Source: Treponema bryantii NK4A124 (GTDB lineage Bacteria; Spirochaetota; Spirochaetia; Treponematales; Treponemataceae). From it: a DNA stretch of 64,000 nucleotides. Position numbers and translations under genes: made by a program. The stretch lies in the NCBI RefSeq assembly GCF_000421345.1, contig NZ_ATWV01000010.1:1-64000 (forward strand), given 5' to 3'. A model generated the notes under the pieces. It saw nothing but the letters and a program-made list of their open reading frames with translations. It was not told the origin of the DNA and did not search any database. Below, in pieces: positions 6,736 to 17,000 of this stretch; the first letter of the stretch is position 1; each line of letters starts with the position of its first letter.

Positions 6736-7833
6736 ATGGAAAGAAAGTATTTTATCGACAATCTCAGGATTCTTTGTATCCTGCTGCTTTTCCCATTTCA
6801 TGTGGGAATGTTTTACAATGATTTCGGGGAACGATTTTATGTTCATATTGCAGACTGTATTCCAGCCTCATTATTGAATATCAGCACATTCCCCTGGTGG
6901 ATGCCGCTTTTATTTGTCCTAGCCGGAGCTTCAACCTTTTATGCTTTTGGAAAGCGGACAGCAAAGCAGTACATTATAGAACGGATTCTAAAGCTTTATA
7001 TTCCCCTTACAGCAGCTCTTATTTTTGTAATTCCTGTTCAGCCTTATCTGGCAGATATTTATTTCAATAATTATTCCGGTAACTATTTTGAACACTTTAA
7101 GGAATTTCTTGTTTTTACAGATTTTACCGGTTATGATGGCCATTTTACTCCTGCTCATACCTGGTTTATTTTGTATCTTTTCCTGATTTCTCTTATTACC
7201 CTGCCCCTATTAAAACTGGCCTATAATAAAAATTTTGATTTAAAGCTTTCCCGCTTTCTTATTCTTAAACTCCTTTTAATCGCGGTAATACCTTACATTA
7301 TTAAACCAATTGCTAATCTGGGTGGAAAAAGCATTGCAGAATTTATGGCCTGGTTTTTAATAGGCTTCTTTGTTTTCTCAAATGAAGCTTTCCAGGAAAA
7401 AACTGCTTCCTGGTCTTTAGTAACATTTCCAATCTTTGCAATTCTTTTAATTACCCGATGCGTAATGTATAAAATACAGGTTTTTGGACCTTATTGGGAT
7501 TTATTAACATATATTTTTACCTGGAGTGGAATACTTTCATTATTTGGTCTTGGAAAAAGATTTTTGAACTTTAACAGCGCTTTTACAAAATATTTTTCAC
7601 AGGCGTCTTATCCTCTTTATATTCTTCATCAATCAGTAATAGTAATTTTAGGATTCTTTGCTGCAAAATACGTAATGATTCCTTATGTTCTTCAGTATAT
7701 ATTATTAGTTCTTGTTTCCTTTGTTATTACCCTTGGCCTTTATGAAATTTTCCGAAGAAACAAAGTAACAAGTTTTCTTTTGGGAATAAAAAGGCTGAAA
7801 AAAATCGAAGCACAGCAATCGAATCCCGCCTAA
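6736..7833 (+). CDS. Acyltransferase family 3 membrane protein
   Basis: A 365-residue integral membrane O-acyltransferase-like protein with about ten membrane segments. The N-terminal RKYFIDNLRILCILLLFPFH (seen as YFIDNLRILC and LLFPFHVGMFY) carries the conserved Arg and His of the family, and SYPLYILHQSVIV near residue 300 is the matching C-terminal motif. It would acylate a cell-surface sugar or glucan. A strong AAAAGGAG precedes ATG 6736. It lies right after the cassette array but is longer and less AT-rich than cassette genes, so it is probably not a cassette. Substrate unknown. Confidence 0.88.
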   Translation: MERKYFIDNLRILCILLLFPFHVGMFYNDFGERFYVHIADCIPASLLNISTFPWWMPLLFVLAGASTFYAFGKRTAKQYIIERILKLYIPLTAALIFVIPVQPYLADIYFNNYSGNYFEHFKEFLVFTDFTGYDGHFTPAHTWFILYLFLISLITLPLLKLAYNKNFDLKLSRFLILKLLLIAVIPYIIKPIANLGGKSIAEFMAWFLIGFFVFSNEAFQEKTASWSLVTFPIFAILLITRCVMYKIQVFGPYWDLLTYIFTWSGILSLFGLGKRFLNFNSAFTKYFSQASYPLYILHQSVIVILGFFAAKYVMIPYVLQYILLVLVSFVITLGLYEIFRRNKVTSFLLGIKRLKKIEAQQSNPA

Positions 7834-7841
7834 AAAAAACA

Positions 7842-7868
7842 GGCTTCCCCCGCGACGCGAGAGAAGCC
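7842..7868. terminator. Bidirectional intrinsic terminator
   Basis: GGCTTC (7842-7847) pairs with GAAGCC (7863-7868), flanked by A-runs on the left and right, so U-runs follow on both strands. It serves the convergent acyltransferase and glnN genes. Confidence 0.75.
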
Positions 7869-7918
7869 CGAAAAAAATCTGGAGTAAACCAAAAGGAGAT
7901 TTTTTCTATAATTTTATG

Positions 7919-10024
<2,106 letters not shown>

Positions 10025-10040
10025 TAAAATTCTCCTATAT

Positions 10041-10099
10041 AAAAAAACGCCGCACTTTCATTCTGTGTAGGTCAAAATGAAAACGCAGCGTCTTTGCCG
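10041..10099 (-). promoter_or_regulatory. glnN attenuator 2: ANTAR-type hairpin overlapping terminator
   Basis: On the minus strand the hairpin CGGC-AAAGAC-GCTG (10099-10086) has a six-base loop with A at position 1 and G at position 4. Its 3' half is also the 5' arm of an intrinsic terminator (10047-10062 paired with 10076-10091, then seven U). The two structures exclude each other. It lies just upstream of the glnN ribosome binding site. Confidence 0.8.
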
Positions 10100-10147
10100 A
10101 TTGATTTTTCTCCGGACATGCCAACGGCAGCCGAAATGTTTTAAAAC

Positions 10148-10189
10148 AAAAAAGGTCGCAGAAATACCATTTCTGCGACCTCATTGTCG
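10148..10189 (-). promoter_or_regulatory. glnN attenuator 1: ANTAR-type hairpin overlapping terminator
   Basis: The hairpin CGAC-AATGAG-GTCG (10189-10176) again has loop A1 and G4. It overlaps the 5' arm of a perfect 13-bp terminator stem (10153-10165 with 10169-10181, loop of three) followed by U residues. It begins a few bases after the predicted transcription start. Confidence 0.85.
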
Positions 10190-10201
10190 TTTGATAATTC
10201 T

Positions 10202-10230
10202 TTTATACTCTTCTTGAAAAAAAATGTCAA
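10202..10230 (-). promoter_or_regulatory. glnN promoter
   Basis: TTGACA (minus strand, 10230-10225) and TATAAA (10207-10202) are 17 bases apart. The start would be near 10195, about six bases before the first attenuator hairpin. Confidence 0.8.
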
Positions 10231-10249
10231 TAAGTTTTTTTATTCTTAA

Positions 10250-11452
10250 CTATTTTTTTCCAAAAGCTTTCTTAATTCTCTCTACAGCTTCAATGGTTCT
10301 TTCGCGGCTACCGAAGCCTGTTAGTCGCAGATAACCTTCCCCCATCTTGCCAAAGCCGCTTCCCGGAGTTCCGACTACGTTGCACTTTTCCAGAAGCTCG
10401 TCGAAGAAGGTCCAGCTTGTAAAGCCCTGAGGAATCTGCAGCCAGACGTATGGAGAATATTGGCCGCCAAATGCTTTGAAGCCTGCCGCAGTTACGCCTT
10501 CAAAAATGATGCGAGCGTTTTCACGATAGAAAGAAAGATTTTCCTGAATCTCTTTCTGGCCTTCCTCTGAATAAACTGCCTCAGCTGCGCGCTGAGTAAC
10601 GTATGAAACGCCGTTGAACTTTGTAGACTGGCGGCGGAACCACAAGGTATTGAGCTCTGTGCCGTCGAAAACAAGGTCATGAGGAACAACTGTGTAGCCG
10701 CAGCGAAGACCTGTAAAGCCCGCAGTCTTTGAGAAGGAACGGAGTTCAATTGCACAAGACTTTGCTCCTTCAATCTCATAAATTGATTTTGGATATTTTC
10801 CATCAGTTATAAATGCTTCGTAGACTGAATCAAAAAGAATCAGGCTGTGGTGTGCATTTGCATAATCAACCCATTTTTTAAGATATTCTTTTGACGCAAC
10901 AGTTCCAGTCGGATTGTTTGGGAAACAGAGATAGATGATATCAGGTACCGAATCGCCAGCTCCCGGAATGGCTGGCAAGAAGTTAGTCTCCGCGCTGCAA
11001 GGCAAAATGATGATTTTATCCTTACGACCGTTCATGATGTTTGTGTCGATGTAAACCGGATAAACAGGATCGCAGATTGCAACAGTATTGTCGGTCGCAA
11101 AAATGTCACCGATGTTTCCACAATCAGATTTTGCACCGTCCGACAAAAAGATTTCATCAAGCTGAAGATTGATTCCTCGCTTTGTGTAATCCCATTCGAG
11201 AATCTTTTCGCGGATAAAGTCATAGCCCTGCTCAGGCGGATAGCCGCGGAAGGTTTTCTCATCGGCCATTTCATCAACTGCCTTATGCATTGCCTCAATT
11301 ACGGCAGGACAGAGAGGCTTTGTTACATCACCAATCGAAAGCTTGATTACGTCTGCTTCCGGATGAGCCGCAATAAACTCGCGGGTCTTTTTGTTTACGG
11401 TTGAAAAGAGGTAGCTGGCCTCAAGGTCTAAAAAGTTCTTGTTAATTTTCAT
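10250..11452 (-). CDS. dapL: LL-diaminopimelate aminotransferase
   Basis: A 400-residue PLP enzyme that converts tetrahydrodipicolinate plus glutamate to LL-diaminopimelate, the short lysine/peptidoglycan route typical of spirochaetes. Seen are [11 protein letters not shown] near the start, [16 protein letters not shown] (PLP phosphate region), [12 protein letters not shown] and the PLP-binding Lys in [15 protein letters not shown]. Length is normal. It overlaps dapF by four bases (ATGA) and is the second gene of that operon, so it lies under the dapF attenuator. It uses glutamate as amino donor, which gives it a place in a nitrogen regulon. Confidence 0.95.
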   Translation of the reverse strand: MKINKNFLDLEASYLFSTVNKKTREFIAAHPEADVIKLSIGDVTKPLCPAVIEAMHKAVDEMADEKTFRGYPPEQGYDFIREKILEWDYTKRGINLQLDEIFLSDGAKSDCGNIGDIFATDNTVAICDPVYPVYIDTNIMNGRKDKIIILPCSAETNFLPAIPGAGDSVPDIIYLCFPNNPTGTVASKEYLKKWVDYANAHHSLILFDSVYEAFITDGKYPKSIYEIEGAKSCAIELRSFSKTAGFTGLRCGYTVVPHDLVFDGTELNTLWFRRQSTKFNGVSYVTQRAAEAVYSEEGQKEIQENLSFYRENARIIFEGVTAAGFKAFGGQYSPYVWLQIPQGFTSWTFFDELLEKCNVVGTPGSGFGKMGEGYLRLTGFGSRERTIEAVERIKKAFGKK

Positions 11453-12384
11453 ATTTCGAAATCTCCATTAAATACAGTTTCAGCAGGACCGGTCATGAAA
11501 ACACTGTCGTTCTCATCACCACTCCACTCAATCACCAGGTCGCCGCCCAGCAGGTGCACAGTGATTTTCTCACCCGCATCAACCAGGCCGTTCAAAATTG
11601 CAGCCACTACTGTTGCACAGGTTCCGGTTCCGCAGGCAAGAGTCTCTCCGGTTCCGCGTTCCCAAACCCGCATCCAGATTGTGCGGCGGTCTTCTACGTA
11701 TGCAAACTCAGTATTTGTTCGCTCCGGGAAAAACTCATTGTTTTCAAAAAGAGGGCCCACCTCGCACACAGGAAACTCAGCAGGCTTTTTATCAATAAAC
11801 ACAACCGCATGTGGATTTCCCATAGACACGCAGGTGGTTTTATATTCCACACTGCCGATTGTAAGAGGATAAGATATTACGGTGGTTGAGTAGACTGAAG
11901 GTCGTATCGAAACCACCTCAGAGTCACCAGTGGTTTCGATACACTCGCTTCGCGAGCACTCAACCACCGACACAGGAATCTTCCCTGCTTCCAGAATCGG
12001 CTTACCCATATCAACAGAAAGCTTAGCAACCTTGTCGCCCCGCTCTCCTTCAACTACAGTCAAAACCTTAACGGCCCCCATAGATTCAACGGTAAACTCG
12101 CGGCCCTTAGTGTAGCCCGCATCGTAAACAAGTTTACCAACACAGCGCACACCGTTACCACACATCTGACTTCGGCTTCCGTCGGCATTGTACATAACCA
12201 TTTCAAAATCAGCTTTAGTTCCTCTTTTAATGAGAATGATTCCATCACCACCGATTCCAAAATGTCGGTCTGACAACTTTATCGCTGCCTGCTTTTCGCC
12301 CTGGACCCCGCCCGGGAAATCAACCTTTGTACAGTCAAAATAAACATAGTCGTTTCCGCAGCCATGCATTTTTGTAAACTTCAT
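11449..12384 (-). CDS. dapF: Diaminopimelate epimerase
   Basis: A 311-residue enzyme that converts LL- to meso-diaminopimelate for peptidoglycan and lysine. Classic motifs are [17 protein letters not shown] at the start, QMCGNGVRC with the first catalytic Cys and [16 protein letters not shown] with the second. It is about 35 residues longer than usual. The excess is explained by two in-frame palindromic elements (11881-11917 and 11930-11967) that encode [12 protein letters not shown] and [13 protein letters not shown] in a surface region between conserved strands. It is the first gene of the dapF-dapL operon and faces carA divergently. Confidence 0.95.
   Translation of the reverse strand: MKFTKMHGCGNDYVYFDCTKVDFPGGVQGEKQAAIKLSDRHFGIGGDGIILIKRGTKADFEMVMYNADGSRSQMCGNGVRCVGKLVYDAGYTKGREFTVESMGAVKVLTVVEGERGDKVAKLSVDMGKPILEAGKIPVSVVECSRSECIETTGDSEVVSIRPSVYSTTVISYPLTIGSVEYKTTCVSMGNPHAVVFIDKKPAEFPVCEVGPLFENNEFFPERTNTEFAYVEDRRTIWMRVWERGTGETLACGTGTCATVVAAILNGLVDAGEKITVHLLGGDLVIEWSGDENDSVFMTGPAETVFNGDFEI
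11881..11917. repeat. Palindromic element, family A, in dapF
   Basis: A 37-bp inverted repeat (GGTGGTTGAG ... AACCACC) inserted in frame. On the gene strand it reads [12 protein letters not shown]. Confidence 0.85.
11930..11967. repeat. Palindromic element, family A, in dapF (second copy)
   Basis: A 38-bp inverted repeat (GTGGTTTCGATAC ... CTCAACCAC) in the opposite orientation to the copy 13 bases away. On the gene strand it reads [13 protein letters not shown]. Confidence 0.85.
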
Positions 12385-12413
12385 ACAACCTCCTGCCCCG
12401 GCTGTAAAAGCGG

Positions 12414-12505
12414 AGCAAAAAAAGAGGCCGTAGACATAAAACCCTACGCACCCTCGTTTTCACGTTTCTGCGTATGGAGATTTATATCTACGACCTCTTT
12501 GTCGT
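12414..12505 (-). promoter_or_regulatory. dapF attenuator: ANTAR-type hairpin overlapping terminator
   Basis: The hairpin ACGAC-AAAGAG-GTCGT (minus strand, 12505-12490) has loop A1 and G4. Its 3' half is the 5' arm of a long terminator whose other arm is at 12424-12441, followed by seven or more U. The loop of the terminator holds further pairing (TACGCA/TGCGTA). Confidence 0.83.
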
Positions 12506-12512
12506 TAAGTAC

Positions 12513-12541
12513 GTTGTAGCCACTTTATTCAAAAGTGTCAA
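12513..12541 (-). promoter_or_regulatory. dapF-dapL promoter
   Basis: TTGACA (12541-12536) and TACAAC (12518-12513) with a 17-base spacer. The start would be near 12506, directly at the attenuator hairpin. Confidence 0.7.
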
Positions 12542-12580
12542 TAGTGGTTCTATTTAATACTACTATTTAAGTTAAAACTC

Positions 12581-12609
12581 TTGACCACAATTTGTAAACA
12601 CTGTATAAC
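12581..12609 (+). promoter_or_regulatory. carA operon promoter
   Basis: TTGACC (12581-12586) and TATAAC (12604-12609) with a 17-base spacer. The start would be near 12616, the first base of the attenuator hairpin. It is divergent from the dapF promoter. Confidence 0.78.
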
Positions 12610-12615
12610 TAATAA

Positions 12616-12680
12616 GAACAAAGACGTTCATTCGATTTGAGGAATTATTGTCCCCAAATGGAATGAACGTCTTTTTTTTT
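12616..12680 (+). promoter_or_regulatory. carA attenuator: ANTAR-type hairpin overlapping terminator
   Basis: The hairpin GAAC-AAAGAC-GTTC (12616-12629) has loop A1 and G4. Its stem bases differ from the other copies but stay paired. Its 3' half (from 12623) is also the 5' arm of the terminator GACGTTCATTC (12623-12633) paired with GAATGAACGTC (12661-12671), followed by nine T. Confidence 0.87.
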
Positions 12681-12807
12681 GTTCATGCTGACAACAGTCA
12701 ATCTGCTGCAGTATAACACAATCATATAAGGATGCATTCGCACCTTATAAATCAGCTTCAGGCCGACAATCTTTGATTGCGGCCTAACCCATAGAGGAAG
12801 TCAATTT
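12679..12807 (+). other. carA leader with hairpins and an attC-like stretch
   Basis: After the terminator, 12681-12717 aligns loosely with the attC core (GTTC, CTGACA, GTCAA, GCTGC, GTA-AAC in the same order). Two hairpins follow: ATAAGG/CCTTAT around 12735-12755, and AGGCCG..CAATC with GATTGCGGCCT around 12760-12786. None has a T-run. Their role is not clear. Confidence 0.4.
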
Positions 12808-14037
12808 ATGCAAACTGCATATCTTATTCTGGCAGATGGCACATTATTCGAAGGAAGCTCAATCGGAGCAACCGGCTCCACAATCGGCGAAACAGTCTTT
12901 ACCACAGGAATGACCGGCTACATCGAAACACTCACTGACCCAAGCTACTACGGCCAGATAGTTACACAGACATTCCCCCTCATCGGAAATTATGGCGTAA
13001 TGCCTGCAGACTTCGAAAGCGCAAAATCCTGGGTACGCGGCTATGTAGTCCGCGAGCTCTGCGATCAGCCTTCAAACTTCCGCTGCGAAAGAGACCTCAA
13101 CAGCTTCCTTAAAAAACAGGGCATCATCGGCATCTGCGGCATCGACACCCGCGCCCTCACAAAGCGTCTTCGCGAAGCCGGCGTAATGAACGGCATGATT
13201 GTAAGCGGCAAAAGCGCAGAAAACTTCAACCCTGAAGATCTCCTGACAAAGATCAAAGATTATCAGATAACCAACGCCGTGCAGATGGTACAAACAAATA
13301 AGGAGGGGGAAGCCTCCCCCTGCGCTCCAGCCTCCTCGGCTGCGCCTGCGGTGGCTTACGCTACCCTCTCTGCGGGGGAGCACCCCCGCAACGCCCCCCA
13401 CGTCGTTCTCTTCGACTTTGGTGCCAAACTCAACATTCAGCGCGAGTTGGAAAGACGTGGCTGTAAAGTCACAGTCGTTCCATATAACACTACTGCAAAA
13501 GAAGTAATCAAAATGTCACCAGATGGCATCATGCTCAGTAACGGTCCTGGTGACCCGGCAGAAAATACTGGGGTTATTGAAGAAATCCGTAAACTGTGTG
13601 AATACAACAAGCAGGTGGTTTCGATACGGCCTTCGGCCTACTCAACCACCGCTGACGACTCAACCACCAGAGTTATCCCAATCTTCGGCATATGCCTTGG
13701 CCACCAGATGCTGGCCCTGGCCCGTGGAGCAAAAACCTGCAAACTCAAATACGGACACCGTGGCGGCAATCACCCTTGTAAAGACACCGAAACTGGCCGC
13801 GTCTACATCACCAGCCAGAACCACGGCTACGCTGTAGAAAATGCATCTCTACCGTCTTATGCAAAAATGTCTTTCTTCAACGTAAACGATGGAACAGTTG
13901 AAGGCATCACCTACACAGACATTCCGGTCTTCAGCGTTCAGTTCCACCCGGAAGCCTGCGGCGGCCCTCACGACACAAACTTTTTGTTCGACAGATTCTT
14001 GAAAATGATAGTAGATTCTGAAACAAGTTCAGAATGA
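12808..14037 (+). CDS. carA: Carbamoyl-phosphate synthase small subunit
   Basis: A 409-residue glutamine amidotransferase subunit that feeds ammonia from glutamine to CarB, for pyrimidine and arginine synthesis. The N-terminal domain (GYIETLTDPSYYGQIV, GICGIDTRALT) and the class I amidotransferase domain (LSNGPGDP, GICLGHQ with the nucleophilic Cys, SQNHGYAV, FHPE) are complete. It is 30-50 residues longer than usual. A GC-rich element (13301-13401) lies between the two domains and a family A palindrome (13614-13650) lies before the GICLGHQ strand, both in frame. The last codons and the stop come from a family B repeat. It heads the carA-carB-pyrG-glnA-ANTAR operon. Confidence 0.96.
   Translation: MQTAYLILADGTLFEGSSIGATGSTIGETVFTTGMTGYIETLTDPSYYGQIVTQTFPLIGNYGVMPADFESAKSWVRGYVVRELCDQPSNFRCERDLNSFLKKQGIIGICGIDTRALTKRLREAGVMNGMIVSGKSAENFNPEDLLTKIKDYQITNAVQMVQTNKEGEASPCAPASSAAPAVAYATLSAGEHPRNAPHVVLFDFGAKLNIQRELERRGCKVTVVPYNTTAKEVIKMSPDGIMLSNGPGDPAENTGVIEEIRKLCEYNKQVVSIRPSAYSTTADDSTTRVIPIFGICLGHQMLALARGAKTCKLKYGHRGGNHPCKDTETGRVYITSQNHGYAVENASLPSYAKMSFFNVNDGTVEGITYTDIPVFSVQFHPEACGGPHDTNFLFDRFLKMIVDSETSSE
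13301..13401. repeat. GC-rich element, family C, in carA
   Basis: About 100 bp of much higher GC with inverted repeats (GGGGGA/TCCCCC at the left, GCGGGGG/CCCCCGC at the right). It encodes an Ala/Ser/Pro-rich linker (CAPASSAAPAVAYATLS) between the two CarA domains. Related copies lie at 16855, 24104 and 34855. Confidence 0.75.
13614..13650. repeat. Palindromic element, family A, in carA
   Basis: A 37-bp inverted repeat read in frame as VVSIRPSAYSTT. A partial echo of its right end (CTCAACCACC) follows at 13659-13668. Confidence 0.85.
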
Positions 14038-14038
14038 C
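14013..14038. repeat. Half-element, family B, at the end of carA
   Basis: AGATTCTGAAACAAG and its mirrored end GTTCAGAATGAC. It provides the last residues (DSETSSE) and the TGA stop of carA. Confidence 0.75.
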
Positions 14039-14056
14039 AAGGAGAAATAAACTGCT

Positions 14057-17000
14057 ATGCCACTAAATAAAAATATCCACAAAGTAATGGTAATCGGCTC
14101 TGGTCCAATCATCATCGGACAGGCGGCAGAATTTGACTATGCCGGAAACCAGGCCTGCAAAGCACTTAAATCTCTTGGTCTTGAGGTTTGCCTCGTAAAC
14201 TCAAACCCTGCAACTCTGATGACAGACCATTACATGGCAGATGAAATCTACCTTGAACCACTTACCCTTAAAACTCTTGAGCGAATAATCGAAAAAGAAA
14301 AACCGGATAGCCTGCTTTCCACTCTCGGTGGCCAGACAGGTCTTACCCTCAGTATGGAGCTGGCAAAGTCCGGCTTTCTTGCAAGCCACAATGTTCAGCT
14401 GCTGGGTGCCCGCCCTGCCACAATCGACAAAGCCGAAGATCGCCAGATGTTCAAGGATACAATGGAAGCAATCGGCGAACCCTGCATTCCAAGCAAGGTA
14501 GTTACAACTTACGAGGACGCCGCAGACTTCGTTCACAACGTAATCGGCTTTCCTGCAATTATCCGCCCGGCCTTTACCCTTGGCGGTACCGGCGGTGGAA
14601 TTGTAACTAACGAACGGGAGTTAGACGAGATTGCCCACAACGGACTTCACCGCTCGCCTATCCATCAGATTCTTGTAGAAAAATGTATTTCCGGCTGGAA
14701 GGAAGTTGAGTTCGAAGTAATGCGCGACAGCACCGGAAACGTAATCACCGTCTGTTCAATGGAAAACTTTGACCCGGTTGGAGTTCATACCGGAGACTCA
14801 ATCGTAATTGCACCAACCGTAACTCTTGCAGATAAAGAATATCAGATGCTGCGCTCGGCAGCCCTCAACATTATCAGCGCCCTCGAAATTGAAGGCGGCT
14901 GTAACTGCCAGTTTGCCCTCAATCCGGACAGCTTTGAATATGCGGTTATAGAAGTAAACCCTCGTGTTTCCCGCTCATCTGCTCTGGCATCAAAAGCAAC
15001 CGGCTACCCTATCGCAAAGGTAGCAGCCCTCATAGCAGTAGGCTTTACTCTGGATGAAATTCCAAACTTCGTAACAAAGAAAACAAAAGCCTGCTTTGAA
15101 CCTGTCCTCGACTACGTAGTTGTAAAAATGCCGAAATTCCCTTTCGACAAATTTGTGTACGCAGCCCGCAAGCTTGGAACCCAGATGAAGGCAACCGGCG
15201 AAGTTATGGCAATAGGCCAGAACTTTGAAGAAGCAATCTTAAAGGCAGCCCGCGGAGCTGAAATCGGCGTAAAGGATTTGAACCTGCCTGCCTTTGAAAA
15301 AGAAAGCGATGCAAAAATCCGCGAGCGGGTTGGTCAGTGCACAGACCAGAGAATCTTCGCAATCTATCAGGCACTTAAGCGCGGCCTTATGACTGTTGAA
15401 GAAATTCACAATATTACAAAGATTGATGAATGGTTCTTAAATAAACTTGTAAATATCGTACTACTAGAAAAAGGGGAACCACACGGATTCGAAACGTCTA
15501 ACGACGTTTCCAAAAATAAAAATGATTTTGCGTTAGCAAAATCCAATCCGTGTGGCGAAAACCTCTTGTACCCACCACGCTCCTTCAAAATAGTAGACAC
15601 CTGTGCCAGCGAGTTCGATGCAGAAACCCCATACTTTTATTCGACCACCGGCGGCGACAACGAAGCCGAAGCCTTCCTCAAAGAACGCCACACTTCAAGC
15701 AAAGGCACAATCGTGGTTCTCGGCTCTGGTCCAATCCGCATTGGTCAGGGAATTGAGTTTGACTACTCTTCGGTTCAGTGTATCCGCGCCCTAAAAAAAC
15801 TGGGCTACGAGGTTGCAATCATCAACAACAATCCGGAGACTGTCAGCACAGACTTTGATACTGCAGACCGACTCTATTTTGAACCGCTCACACCTGCCGA
15901 CGTTATGAACGTACTTGCCGTTGAAAAACCGCTTGGCGTTGTGGTTGCCTTTGGAGGCGGAACAGCAATTAAACTTGCTAAGTTTCTGGACTCACAGGGA
16001 GTTCGTATTTTCGGAACATCTGCTGATGCCATTGACCTGGCCGAAGACCGCGAACGCTTTGAAGAGCTTTGCGAAAATCTTCACGTAAACCGCCCACGCG
16101 GACTCACCGTTTTTACAGAAGTTGAAGCTCTGGAAAGCGCAGAAAAAATCGGCTATCCGGTACTTATGCGCCCAAGCTACGTTCTTGGCGGACAGAACAT
16201 GATCATTGCCCGCAACAGTGCAGACGTAAAAGAATATATGGCAATCATTCTGAGACAGGGAATTGAAAACCCGGTTCTCATCGACAAATATATGGAAGGA
16301 ACAGAGCTCGAGATAGACTGTATCTGCGATGGCCAAGATGTTCTTATTCCTGGAATTATGCAGCACATAGAGAGAACCGGTATTCACTCGGGCGACTCAA
16401 TTGCTGTTTATCCTGCCTGGAGCTTTACTCCGGAAATGGAAAAAGAGGTTGTAGAAAAATCTACCTCTATGGCTCTTGCCCTTGGAACAAAAGGAATCGT
16501 AAATATTCAGTGGCTATTCTACAAGGGCCAGCTGAACATTATTGAGGCTAACCCTCGTTCCAGCCGAACTGTTCCTTACCTTAGTAAAGTGAGCGGGGTT
16601 CCAATGATTGAACTTGCTACCCGTGCCATGCTGGGAGAAAAAGTCCGTGACCTTGGTTACGGAACCGGTCTTTACCGCAAGCCAGATTACTTTGCCGTAA
16701 AAGTTCCGGTTTTCAGTTTTGAAAAACTGATGGATGTTGACACGCATCTGGGACCGGAAATGAAGTCTACCGGTGAAGTTCTTGGAATTGCCAGTACCCG
16801 TGAAGAAGCCTTGTATAAGGGCATGGTCGCCGCCGGCTGGAAGATGATTAAGCCAGAGGGGGAAGGCCTTCCCCACGCTCCAGCCTCCTCGGCTTCGCCT
16901 GCGGTGGCTTCCGCTACCCCTTCTCCTAGGGGCGACGCCCCTAAGACCCCACAAAGTTCCCCGCGAGTTTGCGAAGCAAACTCGATAGTGAGCGAAAGCG

